From: Spirodela intermedia
Lineage: Eukaryota; Streptophyta; Magnoliopsida; Alismatales; Araceae
Assembly (NCBI GenBank): GCA_902729315.2
Contig: LR746276.1
Coordinates: 6,130,169 to 6,194,168 of the forward strand
Length of the DNA stretch: 64,000 bases
Direction: 5' to 3'
A program made the translations under genes and the position numbers. Positions 39,412 through 51,531 of this stretch are shown piece after piece. Positions within the stretch are counted from its first letter, which is position 1, and every line of letters begins with the position of its first letter. The notes beneath the pieces are model-generated. The model worked only from the letters and a program-made list of their open reading frames with translations, had not been told where the DNA came from and searched no databases.

Positions 39412-40560
39412 TGATAACACACCATTTATTTATGCTAAGTAATGTTAAATTATTTTAAATGCCTATGATTATATGATAATTAACATGTGACTGGTCAAAA
39501 ATAGTGTTAAACATGTTTTGAATGATTAGTACTAAATATATGTTTATTTGTGAAATTTTTAAGGATTTTATATCATGCTTATAGACTTGTGGTATTTCTT
39601 TCTCCTAAGCTCTAATTTGTTAATCCAAGGTTTTGGATCTTGGGCTAATTTTTATGATTGATTTATGAGGCTAGATTTTGATTTGGAGGCTTTTAATATT
39701 ATTTTTTTTGGCGATTTTTGGTGATTTTTCCAGATTATTTTGGCAGCCTGTGTCGAATCTCAGCAGAGACTGGTCCATTTCCAAATCGCTGACTACTAAC
39801 TTTCCGGAAATCTTGGTAGATGCTTTCTCACCGAATTCCGATCATGACAACAATGGATCGAGGCTAGAATTGAGATCCATCTCCCCCTTTCTTGGCTTTC
39901 TCTAGCTGACAGATGGACAGGGCTACTTGTTGCTCCATTTCCTGCTTTCTTGGAGTGTTATCTCTGTCGCCCTCTCCCTCCACAGCCGCCGGTCATTCTT
40001 CCGTCCGCCACCACTGTCGTCATCACCGTCACCCTTCCGCCGCCCACTGTCGATCTCCCCCTTTTCCGCCACCGTGCAACCATCCGCTAGCCTCCACCAT
40101 CGCCTTCTCCCTCCATCGCCGCCGCTCAGCCTTCTCCCGCCACCGTCGCCTACTCCCTCCATCGCCGGCGCTCGACCTTCCGCCTCCACCGTCGCCTTCC
40201 CCCTCCATCGTCGCCACTCCGCCTTCCGCCTGCTACCTTCTCCGCCGCCGACGAACCTCCTCCCAGCCACCACCGCCGTCATCATCTCTTTCTCTCTCTC
40301 TACCTTCGGCCCTTTCCTCTCCCCGACGCTTCGTTTTTCGGAGTCAGCTGCGGGATCGGTGCTTTCGCGGCAGCTAGGGCTTAAAACCAGCAAGTCCTTA
40401 TTGGGCCGTCCTTACGAGGCCCATTACCCGGGTTATTCCCCTTCCGCCCACCGGGTCCCTTCTAGGCCGGGTCCGTACCCACTAGACAGATCCGACGGGT
40501 TCCAGCCGTAGGCGATTGGCAACCAGCCCTCCACTTCTACGCGGTAAACGGTCAACGGTC
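39412..40560. repeat. TGATAAC repeat followed by C-rich low-complexity sequence
   Basis: AT-rich from TGATAACACACC to about 39760, then a long pyrimidine-rich stretch (39940-40330) that gives Ser/Pro/His-rich frames on both strands. This pattern fits an LTR and leader better than a gene. It ends in GGGCC-type sequence like other plant LTRs. Confidence 0.35.
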
Positions 40561-41031
40561 ATTTTCATTTTTATTTTCATCCCCATCAGATTTTGTAATA
40601 CGATTTAAATTAAATCTTCTCTACACCTCATTGCTTGTGGGGTTGACCCTTTTCCACCATTGATTTCATTATTTTGCAGGTTGACTTTCGTCGTTCTCGA
40701 GTTCACAGATGGGTTCTTCGAATCTCCAGTCAACATCTGGAGGCGATTTTGGAAGGTTTCTAGAAAGATCTTCCAACATTGGTGCAAATCTACTGGGTGC
40801 TGGTGTTGATCGTGGACATGAATTCTCTCTCTTACTTAACGAAAAGTGGCCGTTTGTCCTCTTCACAACAGGGAAGGCATGTTATTGGGCTCGAGTGGGG
40901 TTGAGGCTCATTACTTTCCAATGGGCTGACTTATTTCTTAAAGGCTTGGTCCAATAGATCCATTTCCCTCCAGATGGGTCGAATATCTTTAAATGGGCCT
41001 GAGGTCCGTCCTGCTCCTCACAACGGACGCC
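40561..41031 (+). promoter_or_regulatory. Upstream flank of TRMO
   Basis: 40840-40990 is shared with the flank of TRMO fragment 1 (19610-19790), so it belonged to the duplicated unit. It presumably holds the promoter and 5' UTR. No clear TATA box. Confidence 0.4.
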
Positions 41032-44000
41032 ATGGAGGCGGCGGGCTCCAGGTGGGTGGGAACGGCGGCGGCGGCGGCTGTCGCGCTTGCGCTGGCTGGA
41101 TTCTCTGGTGGGCATGAAAAAAGGGTTATTGGGGAGAAAGAATGATGGGAATCTAGCAGAGCTCTTCTGTAATGTAATGTGTCGTCTCAAAATCTGCAGC
41201 CCGCCGCCGGTGGAGACGAAGATGCAGGGCCTTGGCCGAGCGAGTAAGGGAGCTGGAGGCGCAGCTCAAGGCTTCTGTGGAGAAGGGCGCCGCCGAGAGG
41301 TGCGGCAGGATCAGGGCCCAGCAGGTACGGCCTTCTTTGGCGCCGTCTGCGGACGCTGGGTCAAGTTTTTACGGTTCCGCGGTTTCTGGGTTGGAAGAAT
41401 TTTTACTACGGGGGTTTTAGGTTCTGCTGCGAACTCTCCTCCTAGGCTCTGCGAAAGGCGTTGGCCCGCGGGCAGGAGACTTCACCTTCATCGTCGTCGT
41501 CGTCATCTTCTTCGGGTTCTTACCCGATGACCCCCATGGCCACAGTCAGGTCGTGCTTCTCCACGAGGTAGGTAATCTCATGGCTGCTTGTGCTTTCGCG
41601 AGATTTACATCTTGCGGGGGTGACCATATGGACGGGAATTCCCAGGAATGGGACGCCGAGACAGCCCTTGCTGGTCCCCTTAGCCAGGGCATGCCTGACG
41701 CTCGACACCAGCCGCGTCCCTCCGGGTGCCCTCGAAGGTCTCGCAGAGTACTCCCATTGTTGGATCCTTTACGTCTTCCACCTGAATACGGACCTGGAGA
41801 AGCTCTGGAAGCATCCCTCTAGATCGGGTTTCAAAGCAAAGGTTAGAGCGAGAATCTTCTCCCCAAATTATGGTGTGCGGCTTGCTCTCAACTTGTTTCG
41901 AAAAGGAAGCAGTTGAGTTATCGTCTCTTCTCTGCGCCAGGTGAGAGTGCCCAGGCTCAAGGGCGGTAAGATGGGAGTCCTCGCCACCAGATCTCCGCAT
42001 CGGCCTTGTCCAATCGGTCTCACTGTTGCCAAGGTAAGGACGAACTTTGCAGTCACGGAGAGATTTTTCACTTGCCAATTCTAGTATCTCCTCTTGTGGG
42101 AAAAGAAAAAGTCTTATTTTGGGTTGAAGCCAAATAAATCTAAGTGATCAGAGTTTTTTTACAAGTGTAAAAAGTCTTCCTGTATTAAGTCGGCCATCTT
42201 ATTTTGGGGAAGAAGTATTTTTTTTCTTAATCTTTCTGAATTTATGGTGCTCTCACATGAAGCTCCTAATGGTGACAAATTGGCTGAGAAACATAAACCC
42301 ATTCTACTGGTTACATATTGAGTGTTGATTTCCAGGTGGAGGGAGTGGATGGGCGTGCCGTTCTACTTTCGGGGGTTGATCTTGTTGATGGAACGGTAGC
42401 CAGTTTCTCTAATTCCTTGTGGTGGGAAGTGCTATATTTTCGGTTATGAACGCGGGCTTAGGGCATGCATGCATTCATTTTGATGTTTGTGGACAGCCTG
42501 TGCTCGATATAAAGCCATATCTACCCTATTCCGACTGCGTTCGAGGAGCAAGAACGCCCACATGGCTGCAGGTATTTTTTCTAAGATTTTTTCAGTTAAT
42601 TAGCTTCTTCATTCCTTCAACTGCTTACTTAATGTATATGGAAATGGCCAGCAGATGTTCTTGTGAAATGTCTGAGAATGAAGATTCATACTGTAGATCT
42701 TTGCCAGTAGCTCTCCTTTAGGATGATGCTATCTGATGAGTTTCGGACGGTGATTTTTGTTTGTCGGGCTCCTTCTTCTTTTCTAAAAGAGGGAACTGTG
42801 ATGAATAGTTCATCCTGGGTGAGGATTTTCATTTTGGGTCTCAGTGCCGTTTCAGCAAGTCTGGTAAACTCTCAAAGGAATCAGGAGATATGGTTTGATT
42901 CTTCATAATCCTTTTCATCTTATCTTTGGGCCTTCCCGTCCTAGCCCCTTTTTCCTTCTATCAGTGCAGTTGTGCCGTGGATTTCTGCCTTTCCCTTTCT
43001 TTCTGGCTCCTCCTCCCTCTCTAAAGATCATATTTTAGACGGTTGTGATCTTATCTCATTTACTGTGCAAGATCTTATGGGAGTACACCAAAACTTTTGA
43101 AGGCATTCTTTGTGAATGAGTGCAGAATCAGGGAAATATTCGAAGCCTAGTTCTGATATTATGCTTATCTCAAAGAAATGGATCTTCTCCCAATAAAAAG
43201 AAGAAGAAAAACGCATCTTAATCCGAAGTTCTCAAAACCAGTGTGGTCATGCTCTCTCCTTGGTTCTTCTGTATCAGTTGGGGAAGCACTTTGCCAGAGT
43301 TTATTGAGAATGACATGGCTTGCTGCATCTTCCAGCTGTTCTGATGTAGATATCATAAACGCCTGCGTATTTCTATAACTTAGTGTTCCTTTCGATTTCG
43401 TCTCGAGTTCTAATCACGTGCTTATTCTGCATTCTGCATACGGCAATGGACATCTGCTGCGCGCAGGAGAGCAGCTCACTGGATGTGGCTTCTGTTCAAT
43501 TCTCTGAGGGCTTCTCTTCCTTGCTTGCTAAGTGCTGGGAAGCTGCTGTGAGTACTCCCTTAATTCAAGCTCCGATATTTTAATGGCATCCATAAAGCTG
43601 TACGCGGCGAATTATTATTGCATGGAAGCACACTTTCTGGACGAAAACCTGTGGGCCATCTGATTTTGGTTAATTAAAATTATGTTATCTAAGAACAGAT
43701 GATGCCTAGAAAAAGTTGGTGTGGTCGGCGGCCATTATCTTCTGATGATTTGTGGTTTGAATAAAACACTTGTCTGATTCATAAATATTATAATCTTCTT
43801 CTGAACTAGGGGGTTTTCTTTTCAAATCAAATGATTCGCATCCATCAAAGTCTAATATTTTAAGCCATTTAATCCCTCTGTACGCTGTTGTGATTGTTCC
43901 AGGGGAAATGGTCATTATATGCTTCTGACGATGAATTAAAGGACTTAATCAGGCAAGTTCTTTCTTGGGATATAAGGTCCATGTCTCAAAGGAATCGCCC

Positions 44001-44271
44001 TCATGATGCAACATCAGCGGATAAATCCGGAGCTTCTGATGTCCAATCAGACATGGGGAATGAATCAGACGAAGGATCCAGAGAGTCTGCTCGAGCCTCT
44101 TCACTCTTACCTGATGAAGTGACGTACCACTTAATAGTGGAAGGGGTGGATATCACGTACAGGATTGATGAAAATTCCAACATCATGGTTGAGGGAGCCT
44201 CACTTTCAAATATAAAAAATAATTCCAGGCACTCTGGAAGTAATGCTACATGGAGAAACAAGTTTTCTTAG
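41032..44271 (+). CDS. TRMO: tRNA (adenine(37)-N6)-methyltransferase TRMO, 398 aa
   Basis: Nine exons, 41032-41107, 41200-41324, 41446-41567, 41646-41841, 41941-42033, 42336-42395, 42497-42571, 43467-43547 and 43903-44271, join in phase with GT/AG borders. TrmO-family enzymes use S-adenosylmethionine to methylate N6 of t6A37 in tRNA, tuning decoding. The N-terminus has a hydrophobic stretch (about residues 13-24), a basic RRRWRRR, a coiled-coil-like segment (RALAERVRELEAQLKAS) and a Ser run. The beta-barrel TrmO domain follows from exon 4: EYSHCWILYVFHLN (about residues 120-135), then TRSPHRPCPIGLTVAK (about 169-184), the family's SAM and active-site signature, then GVDLVDGT and VLDIKPYLPYSD. 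The acidic C-terminal exon carries SWDIRSMSQRNRPHD, typical of the plant and animal proteins. The gene converges on GLR-C, 790 bases apart at stop codons. Confidence 0.9.
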
Positions 44272-45061
44272 GCGAATTCATCTCGCAATTATTTCTGTTG
44301 GAAACCAGCGGTACAAATCCCTCGTTACCAAACCAGGTTCGATGGTTGAACAGCAAATGAATGACTGCTTCAACGAATTATGGGGATTCGATCTTCCACT
44401 GTTTGGAGCCTGTTGAAACCCCTCGACTGAAGAAATTCGTGCAAGAGCCAGCCCAGCCCATCTTTTCAGTAAGCTTATGAGAACTTGCACTCGAAGACAG
44501 CCCATTGGGTGACGAAGCCAGATTATGAGAGGAGAAGTTTCTTTAGCTCATTGCTATGTCCATCCCTTCGTTGCCTCGGCATCTGAGAAATGACAAAACT
44601 TTTCTCAGAATTGGAGGCAGCGTTGCTCAGCAAAAAAGGATGAGGGTGGTTCATCCCGTCCTGAGGTTGCAGCCCAGTTCAAGCCGCTGAAGGACTGAAT
44701 TCCCGATTCTTTGGAGAGGTACAAGGAAGGCTTACTCTGTAGATTTTCCCTTTATTTGGTTGAAGGCATATATTGTAATGAGCTACGGATGTGTCAGACA
44801 TGATTCAATTATGTTGGCGATCAGGGCCTAAAAACTTATTCACAGTGAGAATTATGTTGGTGACCCAGTGAAGTCGCAGAATCTTCGGTGGTGGGTAGGC
44901 CCCCCCCCGCCGGAATCTTGTAGTTCTGCCCCAATGTCTCGTCCTGGTCCTCCTATTGGGGGCAGTCCAACGCCTACTGGCGGCTGCTCGTCGTCGGCCA
45001 GCGGTTCATCTTCTCCTTCAGACGTTGTCTCGGTTGGCTTCACTCGGCGTTCTTCGTGTCC
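44272..45061. other. Convergent 3' region between TRMO and GLR-C
   Basis: Left part: TRMO 3' flank. Right part (44852-45061): the former GLR-C tail codons, still in one open frame downstream of the GLR-C stop and ending at a stop at 44852. Overlap of the two 3' UTRs is possible. No other gene is visible. Confidence 0.6.
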
Positions 45062-46386
45062 CTAGAGAAGGTTTCCGATGCAGGCGGCCAGGAGCGCTAA
45101 CGTGGAGACTACACCGGTGACGAGGAACAGCCCCCGCAGGCTGTGCAATGTGATGCGGCTGCCCCCGGCGTCGGGCTGCTGGCACTGGCTCGTATCGTTC
45201 GTCAGCATCCATCGCTTCTCGATGTCGTCCATGAACGGGCCCTGAGACAAGCTAACCACCGCCTTCGATACATCCGAGAGAAGAGGAGAGTCCTTCCGGA
45301 AGGCCTGCATGGGGGGATAAAATTTAAGACCGAAGGGTTCTGCCGACGACAACTAGAGAGAGAGAGAGAGAGAGGTGGAGAAGTGAAGCTGCTCACGAAT
45401 CCGAGCCCCGCAGTCCTCTGAGTCGGGCCGATGATGGTGTAGCCCTTGCAGTACTTTTTGAGGAAGAGCTTGATGTATGGGAGCTCATCGAAGACGGCGT
45501 TCACAGTGCCGTTTGTAAGAGCCGAGGCATATTCGTCCGGGCCCATCAAGGGAACCAGCTTGGAGCCGAAGGTGGGCTTCAGCAGGTCCCCAAGGAAGGA
45601 GCCTCTGCTGTACCCTACGAACTTCCCGCTCCTCACCAACTCGCCCACGTCATTGAACGCCGGCTCGAGCTTCGCCGCTGTCAGAATAGACGCCAAGCTA
45701 GCCGTGTAGGTCGACGTCAATATGAGCACCGCGAAGAGCCACACGATTACCACGGCCTTTGATAAGCTGCTCTTAAGCTCTTGGCCTGGATAAATTGTAG
45801 ACAACATCATTAGAAGACGAGAACAGATAGAAGAAGGCCTGAAGAAGTGACCTGGATACAAGAAGAAGAATTGAAGAAGACTTTGGAAGTTAGAAGAAGA
45901 AGGCTTGACGAAGATGGGGGAGAGTAAGGCTTTTAGAGAAAAAGAAGACTTGGATAAGACGTGGAAGAAGGCTTATAGGTATCAATGTACTGTACTGTGC
46001 GCAAAGACGAGAGTGGAGAATGTGAAGTACAGAACGTTGCTGATGACTTGAAGAGGAGGACCCGTGAAATGCTCGTTCTGGTTCATACGCTCGATCCCCC
46101 ACATAATGAAACCGGTAAGTAGGAAGAAGCAGAGGCTGCACAGCCATAACTCGTGAGTCAATGGTTCCATGAAGACCCATGTTCTCCCTCTCTTGTTGTC
46201 TTCTTTGAGGGGAACGATCATGTAGACCCCTGATTCCGTGTACGGCAGGGTGAAGTCCACGTACTGGAACCGATGAGCCATTATCGTCACGTCTCCCGCC
46301 ACGGCATCGTAGTCCTACTCCCCAACACGAGATAAAATAGCGATTGCCAATGCATTTCAATGAGAAACAATTAGGTTCCATAATGA

Positions 46387-46424
<38 letters not shown>

Positions 46425-48584
46425 CAAATTCACAGTTAACGAAAGTAATCAATAGTTGAAATGAGTGGACATCTACAATAAACAAGGGTACTGAATAATT
46501 GATTCGATTTAATAGCTTGCAATCAGAGGTTATAAAATCGATCAACATGGTAAGACGCGCGGATAAATGGTTGGGGTTGCTTCCCTAATTGAGATTTTGA
46601 TTCGAGTAGGACAGTCTGATTCCTTGCGGGTCTCTTAAGCCACGATGCAAACTGATTAACTTAAATGGATGATGGTATGTATTAGCTACAGGTCTACGTA
46701 GGAGAAAAAAATATGAACTCACCCCTTTGGGGACCTGCTGCACGAGCAAGTCGTAGGACCCAGAGGTTCCATTACTGTCCGCATAAGGGAAGTAGTCGAA
46801 GGGAACATAGTAGGGCAAGGACTTCATCACGTTATTGAAGATCTCTATGCAGTATCCTGTGGGTACTTTCTCCTTGGTGACGGGATCTTCGTCAAATCTC
46901 ACGAACTCGAAGAAGCTATCCGTCACCGGGACAGCAACCCTGAGCCTTCTCCCACCGGTGGTGATCTCCCATCCTCTCGGGACTGAGGTGGAATCTCCTG
47001 GCCAGACGACGGCGCCGAGCTCGTCCTTATTGGTCGGAGATCCCAACTGCGGTGACAGCCCACGTTTGGGTGTCCAGAAGCCTATCCCCTTTTGCCCATT
47101 TCCGACGACATTGACTATCTGATACGCCGAGCTCTGCATCTGCCCGTTGACCAGACGGAATTCCCCGCTGAGGCCTGTAAAGCTCGTCTCAATGACCTTT
47201 TTGAGGATGGTCGGACCCATCTTGGACATAGCCAGCGCGTCTAGATCCGTGGAGTTGCCAAAGATCCGTGTCTTCTCGAAGGAAAACCTCTTAACTTCAA
47301 CCTTCTCTAGGGCCAGGGCCAGGGCTCTGACGGAGTCGTAGGCCCAAAGGCTGAAGATGGAGGGGTCGATCCTCTCGGCTTCAGGGTTTTCATTGCGATA
47401 CTTCCGCTTCCATCGACGGATGAATGCTTCAAGTTCTGCGGTTCTGGGTACGTAGGGCTTCACACCCACGAAGCCCTGCATGGCGCTGATAACTTCGTGG
47501 TCGACAGAGTCAACGAGGTTTGCGATGCCATCGGTGACGATCCATGCAAACCCTTTCGTCGTCATTCCTATCGCCTTCGCCTTCGAGAAGACACGAGTGC
47601 CGACAGGCAGAGACATGTGCACAATGAACACCCTCGTCTGTATCATCTTCAAGTTGAGGAGCTCTTCCTTGATCTGGTCGTCCGTTGCCGAAGGGGGTAT
47701 CACTGTCCTGTGGGGGACTCTGATGCTGTTCGCTTGCAGGGTGTCGATAAGGTAAGGGATGACCCCGTTCCCATAATCGGTGTCTTCATAGATGATGACG
47801 GCTTCTCTCCACGCATAGTACCTGACGATGGAAGCCACGGCGTCGACCTGGGCGGAGTCGTTGATAGCCATCCTCACGAAGTAAGACCTAGCTGAAGACG
47901 TGAGGAAGGGGCTCGTTGCTGTGAAGGAGATAGATGGGACCCGAGCTTTGTCTGCTATGTCAGATAAGAACCTTGCCTGCGCGGATTTCTGAGGGCCTAT
48001 GATTGCTAATACACCTTCCTTGTTCAGTAATCCAAGGGCTGAATTCTCTCACATAAAATTACGTTAGATTATTCTCAAGATAGTCGGGAGAGACGTAAAC
48101 CTGCGATGCTATACTAGATTTGTTGAGAATTAATCAAACGGACTGATTTGTTGGCAAGTAAAACCTCAATTGGTGCGTCCTCAAGTTCAAGGACTTCTGT
48201 TAACACAGTTTGAAAAGCAACAGGGTTTGAGGAAGAAGCAGGGAACTTGTTTGTTTTCACGGTTTTCTAGTGGCTGTGAACTATAAGTTTGGAATAGTGA
48301 GAGGGGCGAAGAAGACTACCTGCGGATCCGGCGCCGATGACACTGGCCTCGCCATCCCTGGGGTGGAGCACCAGCCGGGTTGTGAAATTGCGGTTGGCGG
48401 CGTAGAAGTCATCGACGGCCATGGAGATGCTGGTCCAGCACATCTTCCCGACCAGGGTCCGCATGTCGAGGATAACACCCACGTCCACAGAGACGAGGGC
48501 TTCCGACCTGTCGTCCCGCTGGCCGAGGGTCGGTGTCCCGGCGAGGAGAATGGAGAAGAGAACCAACAGAGTCCTTCGCTCCAT
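45062..48584 (-). CDS. GLR: GLR-C: glutamate receptor-like channel, tail-truncated, 843 aa
   Basis: Minus-strand exons 48320-48584, 46723-48038, 45996-46314, 45397-45785 and 45062-45304 join in phase. The signal peptide, PBP1-like domain, ligand-binding lobes (Arg in MAHRFQYVDF, then DELPY), M1, pore, M3 (STYTASLASILT) and M4 are all intact. The stop TAG (45062-45064) stands where GLR-B has GAG Glu, three residues past M4, removing about 70 cytosolic residues. The downstream frame is still open to 44852 with DEPLADDEQPP kept, so the nonsense change looks recent. Channel function could survive, while tail-dependent trafficking or binding would be lost. Introns and 3' exons are much closer to GLR-B than to GLR-A. 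Intron 2 has a (CT)17 run. Confidence 0.85.
46389..46422. repeat. (GA)17 microsatellite in intron 2 of GLR-C
   Basis: 34 bases of perfect GA at the site equivalent to the runs in GLR-A and GLR-B. Confidence 0.95.
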
Positions 48585-49286
48585 TCTATTTCCGATGAGC
48601 GAAACTGTCCAAGTAAGCTATCACGAGAGAATGAGGAGATTGTGCTCTTCTTAAGGACAATGGAGATCTCTTCGTTTTCGGGTGAGATGGTAAGTCAGAA
48701 GTTAATGCTAGGTGGGTGTTGTGGGGGTTGGGGACGGGGGTCCTCTTAACTCTGTGTTGGCGTCCTTGGGCTTCACAATTCAAAGGCGAAACCCCTAAGC
48801 AACTTCAAGGCAGATTTGGCTGACCAGCCATTTCTGATAGCAACTGATCGTTGATGAGGCTGACAAACTTTTTCCCAGATGCCACATGAGACAATCCTCC
48901 TCAGCGTTGAAGAATTCTCCACAGTCGCCATCTTAATTGCGATGGCTAAATCGACGATCTGATATGATATGAAACACCAGTTTCAAACTTCTATTGGACA
49001 TTAATTCTCTTTCTGGTGTGTTTCTTCGGGCGAGACAGACCTAACCGTAATGGAGACAAAAGAGGTTCTTCTGGTCAAACATTTCGTACCTGCCGGAAGA
49101 TCTTGATCTACAAGTTTACATCCACATCCCAGTAAGAGAGAAGCCTTTTTCATGTCCTGATAAAGAAAATGTGGAAAAAGATGTCATTACATCATAAAAC
49201 TGAATTGAACATCATCTAATTTTAACAGAAAATAAAATGCTTGTTGCGTAAAAACTCTTGGTTAGATTTGGGAATGGAATTAGAGC
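48585..49286 (-). promoter_or_regulatory. 5' flank of GLR-C
   Basis: Near-identical to the GLR-B 5' flank for about 350 bases, then joins the 3' flank of GLR-D at about 49140. Likely promoter and 5' UTR. No TATA box stands out. Confidence 0.4.
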
Positions 49287-50126
49287 TCAGCGAAGATGCA
49301 GTCGGTACTTGTAATCGATCAACTCTGTCCACATACATCCAGGAAGGGCCGAGGGGCTGAAAGCCCTTCCACAATTAAGTATCAATTGTCGTCCCTTCCA
49401 TCCCTCATGGCGGTTTTCTCCAGTCGATGGGACAATTCCCACCATTGACCGATATGTTTTCCATCTGCAAGTTATTTCCTCTAGAGTTTCTCCCTGTAAT
49501 CTCTCCACAAGAAACTGCCGTACGTTCGAGAGGGCTAGCTAGAGTCGAGACTGGACTTCCCCATTCCGTTTGATTGAACTTAACGATATCGGCTAGCCAC
49601 CGGTGTACGGGGACACCATTCCAAATGCTGATCTGTCGGTGAAAGGTGAAGCCATCGGGTCTCTGTGGCTCCTCCAGCAGGCACATGAAGATCCCGAAGA
49701 ATCCCCTCTTTTTCGATCTCGTCTCATCCTTAGCCTGCTTCCTGAACCTGTAGGAATTGCAGCCTTCCTCGGGTAAGGGTGACTTAGTCAACCCCTTTTC
49801 TGGGAGAGGTTCGTCCGTACCTTATCTCCCTCCTTTTATTTTACTTTATGGACTGGTTTTCAGGTACGAGACCAACCTGGCCCCTTTGTAATGCAGGTAT
49901 TAAAAGGGGGGAGACTCGGGAAGAGACAAAAATGAGAGATAAATCCTGTTTCTTCTCTCCGGCGGCTGAAATCAGGGCTCTGACGTCTCCTCTTCCTCAT
50001 CCTTCTGGTGGCCGTAGTTAGAGCTTCATTTACTCCGTATGCCTCTATTGTCAATAAAATTTCGTAGGTTTTGTGCTTCTAAGAAGTGTGTGTGTGCGAG
50101 TTAGAGAGAGAGAGACGAGAGGGAGG

Positions 50127-50162
<36 letters not shown>

Positions 50163-51531
50163 GAGAGAGATACTGTGTGAAAAGACCAGTGTGGAGAAGA
50201 TGAAGTAGGAGGCGGTGCCAATCTGGTGGCCAAACGGCACCCGGAAGTCAAGAATCCAAACGACACAACCGGTGAAGACGAAGAAGGCCCCGCTGACTAT
50301 TACTCGATAGCGTCCCAGTCTGTGGTCCACGCGTTATTACTCCGGTCGTCCTTCAACGGCACCATAATGGACACCCCCGATGCCGTATAGGGGACGGTGA
50401 AATCGACGTATTTTGAACGTTTGGAGGTGATCGTCACGTCCCCAACCCGGCCATCGTATTTCTGCCGACAGAACACAGTTTACCATCTTCATGGAAACCT
50501 TAGTTACATGAAAAGCAATATAGTATATACTCATAGATTGCTAGACTGTAATTTATACGAGGGCCATGATTATGAATATACCCATCTATTTTTACCATAG
50601 ATTTCATGAATTCGCATCATTTAAGATACAAGTAAAATAATTTATAAGGTTTAAGGGGTCGACCTGATCTAAGACCTGACTGACGTGGTAATCATAATTG
50701 CCCGCGGGCTTGCCGTCGGTTCCTCGGAGCTGGTGATATTCAGTAGGAAGTGCAGACGACAGTTCCTTCACGGTGGCTTCGAACACCTCTATGATGTACC
50801 CACCAACGACGAGCTCATGAGCCTTCAGGTCGGGATCTGCCCTCAAGAAAGGGTAGAACCCCGGGTCAACAGGACCAGGGGCTAAGATGTTCAGCTTCTT
50901 CCCGATCATCGGATTGACCCACCCCAGGGGAACCACCGTTGTGTTCCCCGGGCAGAGTAATTCCCATATCAGGCCGTACTCCGCCGTCCAATACCCGATC
51001 GTCCTCTCATTTTGGTCGATCACATTAATTATCTCGAAGGCTGGTCTGTGAAGTTGACCACTGACGAGCTGGAAATGACCGTTGACGCCCGTGAACTTGT
51101 GCGAAGGATCGCATCGAGAAGTCGTTGAGATGTATTGGAGACTCCGAGCGCGGTCAGATCTGTCGGATCCCTAAGCGTCCTTCGCTGAGAATAGCCTGGG
51201 TCAACCGCACCGACGCTCTCAGCCATCATGGCCAGTGCTCAGACCGTGTCGTATGCCCACAGCCCGTAGACGGTCGGATCAGAGATATCGGAGTCAGGAT
51301 TTTTCTTCCGAGACACTTTAAGCCATCTGCTTTTTAAATTCTGGAACTTCTCTGATTTCGTACGTGGGGCTTCAAGCCGACGATACCTAACAGGTCCTCA
51401 CGAAGGACAGATGGATCCACGGTGGCCAATAAGCTGTTCAACCCTTCGGACAGGATCATCATTCCTGCTTCGTTGGCATTGGCAAAGAATCTAATAGCTA
51501 GCCTATCGACATGTGAACAAAACCCTGCCAT
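49287..51531 (-). pseudogene. GLR-D: truncated GLR-E-like pseudogene
   Basis: The minus strand holds the 3' part of exon 2 (50664-51531; LLGIVGLKPHV, INVIDQNERTIGYWT and LKAHELVVGGYIIEVFEA, with frameshifts). Exon 3 (50174-50461) starts [21 protein letters not shown], then loses about 25 bases relative to GLR-E and shifts frame before M1. A C-terminal tail follows (49405-49800; SYRFRKQAKDETRSKK). Exon 1, the first half of exon 2, exon 4 (M3 and lobe S2) and M4 are missing. The sequence left of the break at 51531 is unrelated AT-rich DNA. It is a close relative of GLR-D' and of intact GLR-E. No product is expected. Confidence 0.8.
50104..50170. repeat. GA-rich run beside exon 3 of GLR-D
   Basis: Interrupted (GA)n directly downstream of the exon 3 donor on the coding strand, the same place as in GLR-E and unlike GLR-A, -B and -C. 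Confidence 0.85.

Noticed and set aside
39913-40511. Long Ser/Pro/His-rich frames on both strands
   Set aside because: They come from a pyrimidine-rich low-complexity tract that is open in several frames. No domain and no conserved frame.
42717-42900. Possible extra TRMO exon in intron 7
   Set aside because: It is shared with fragment 2, but the flanking exons 7 and 8 already join in phase and the predicted residues do not fit the family.
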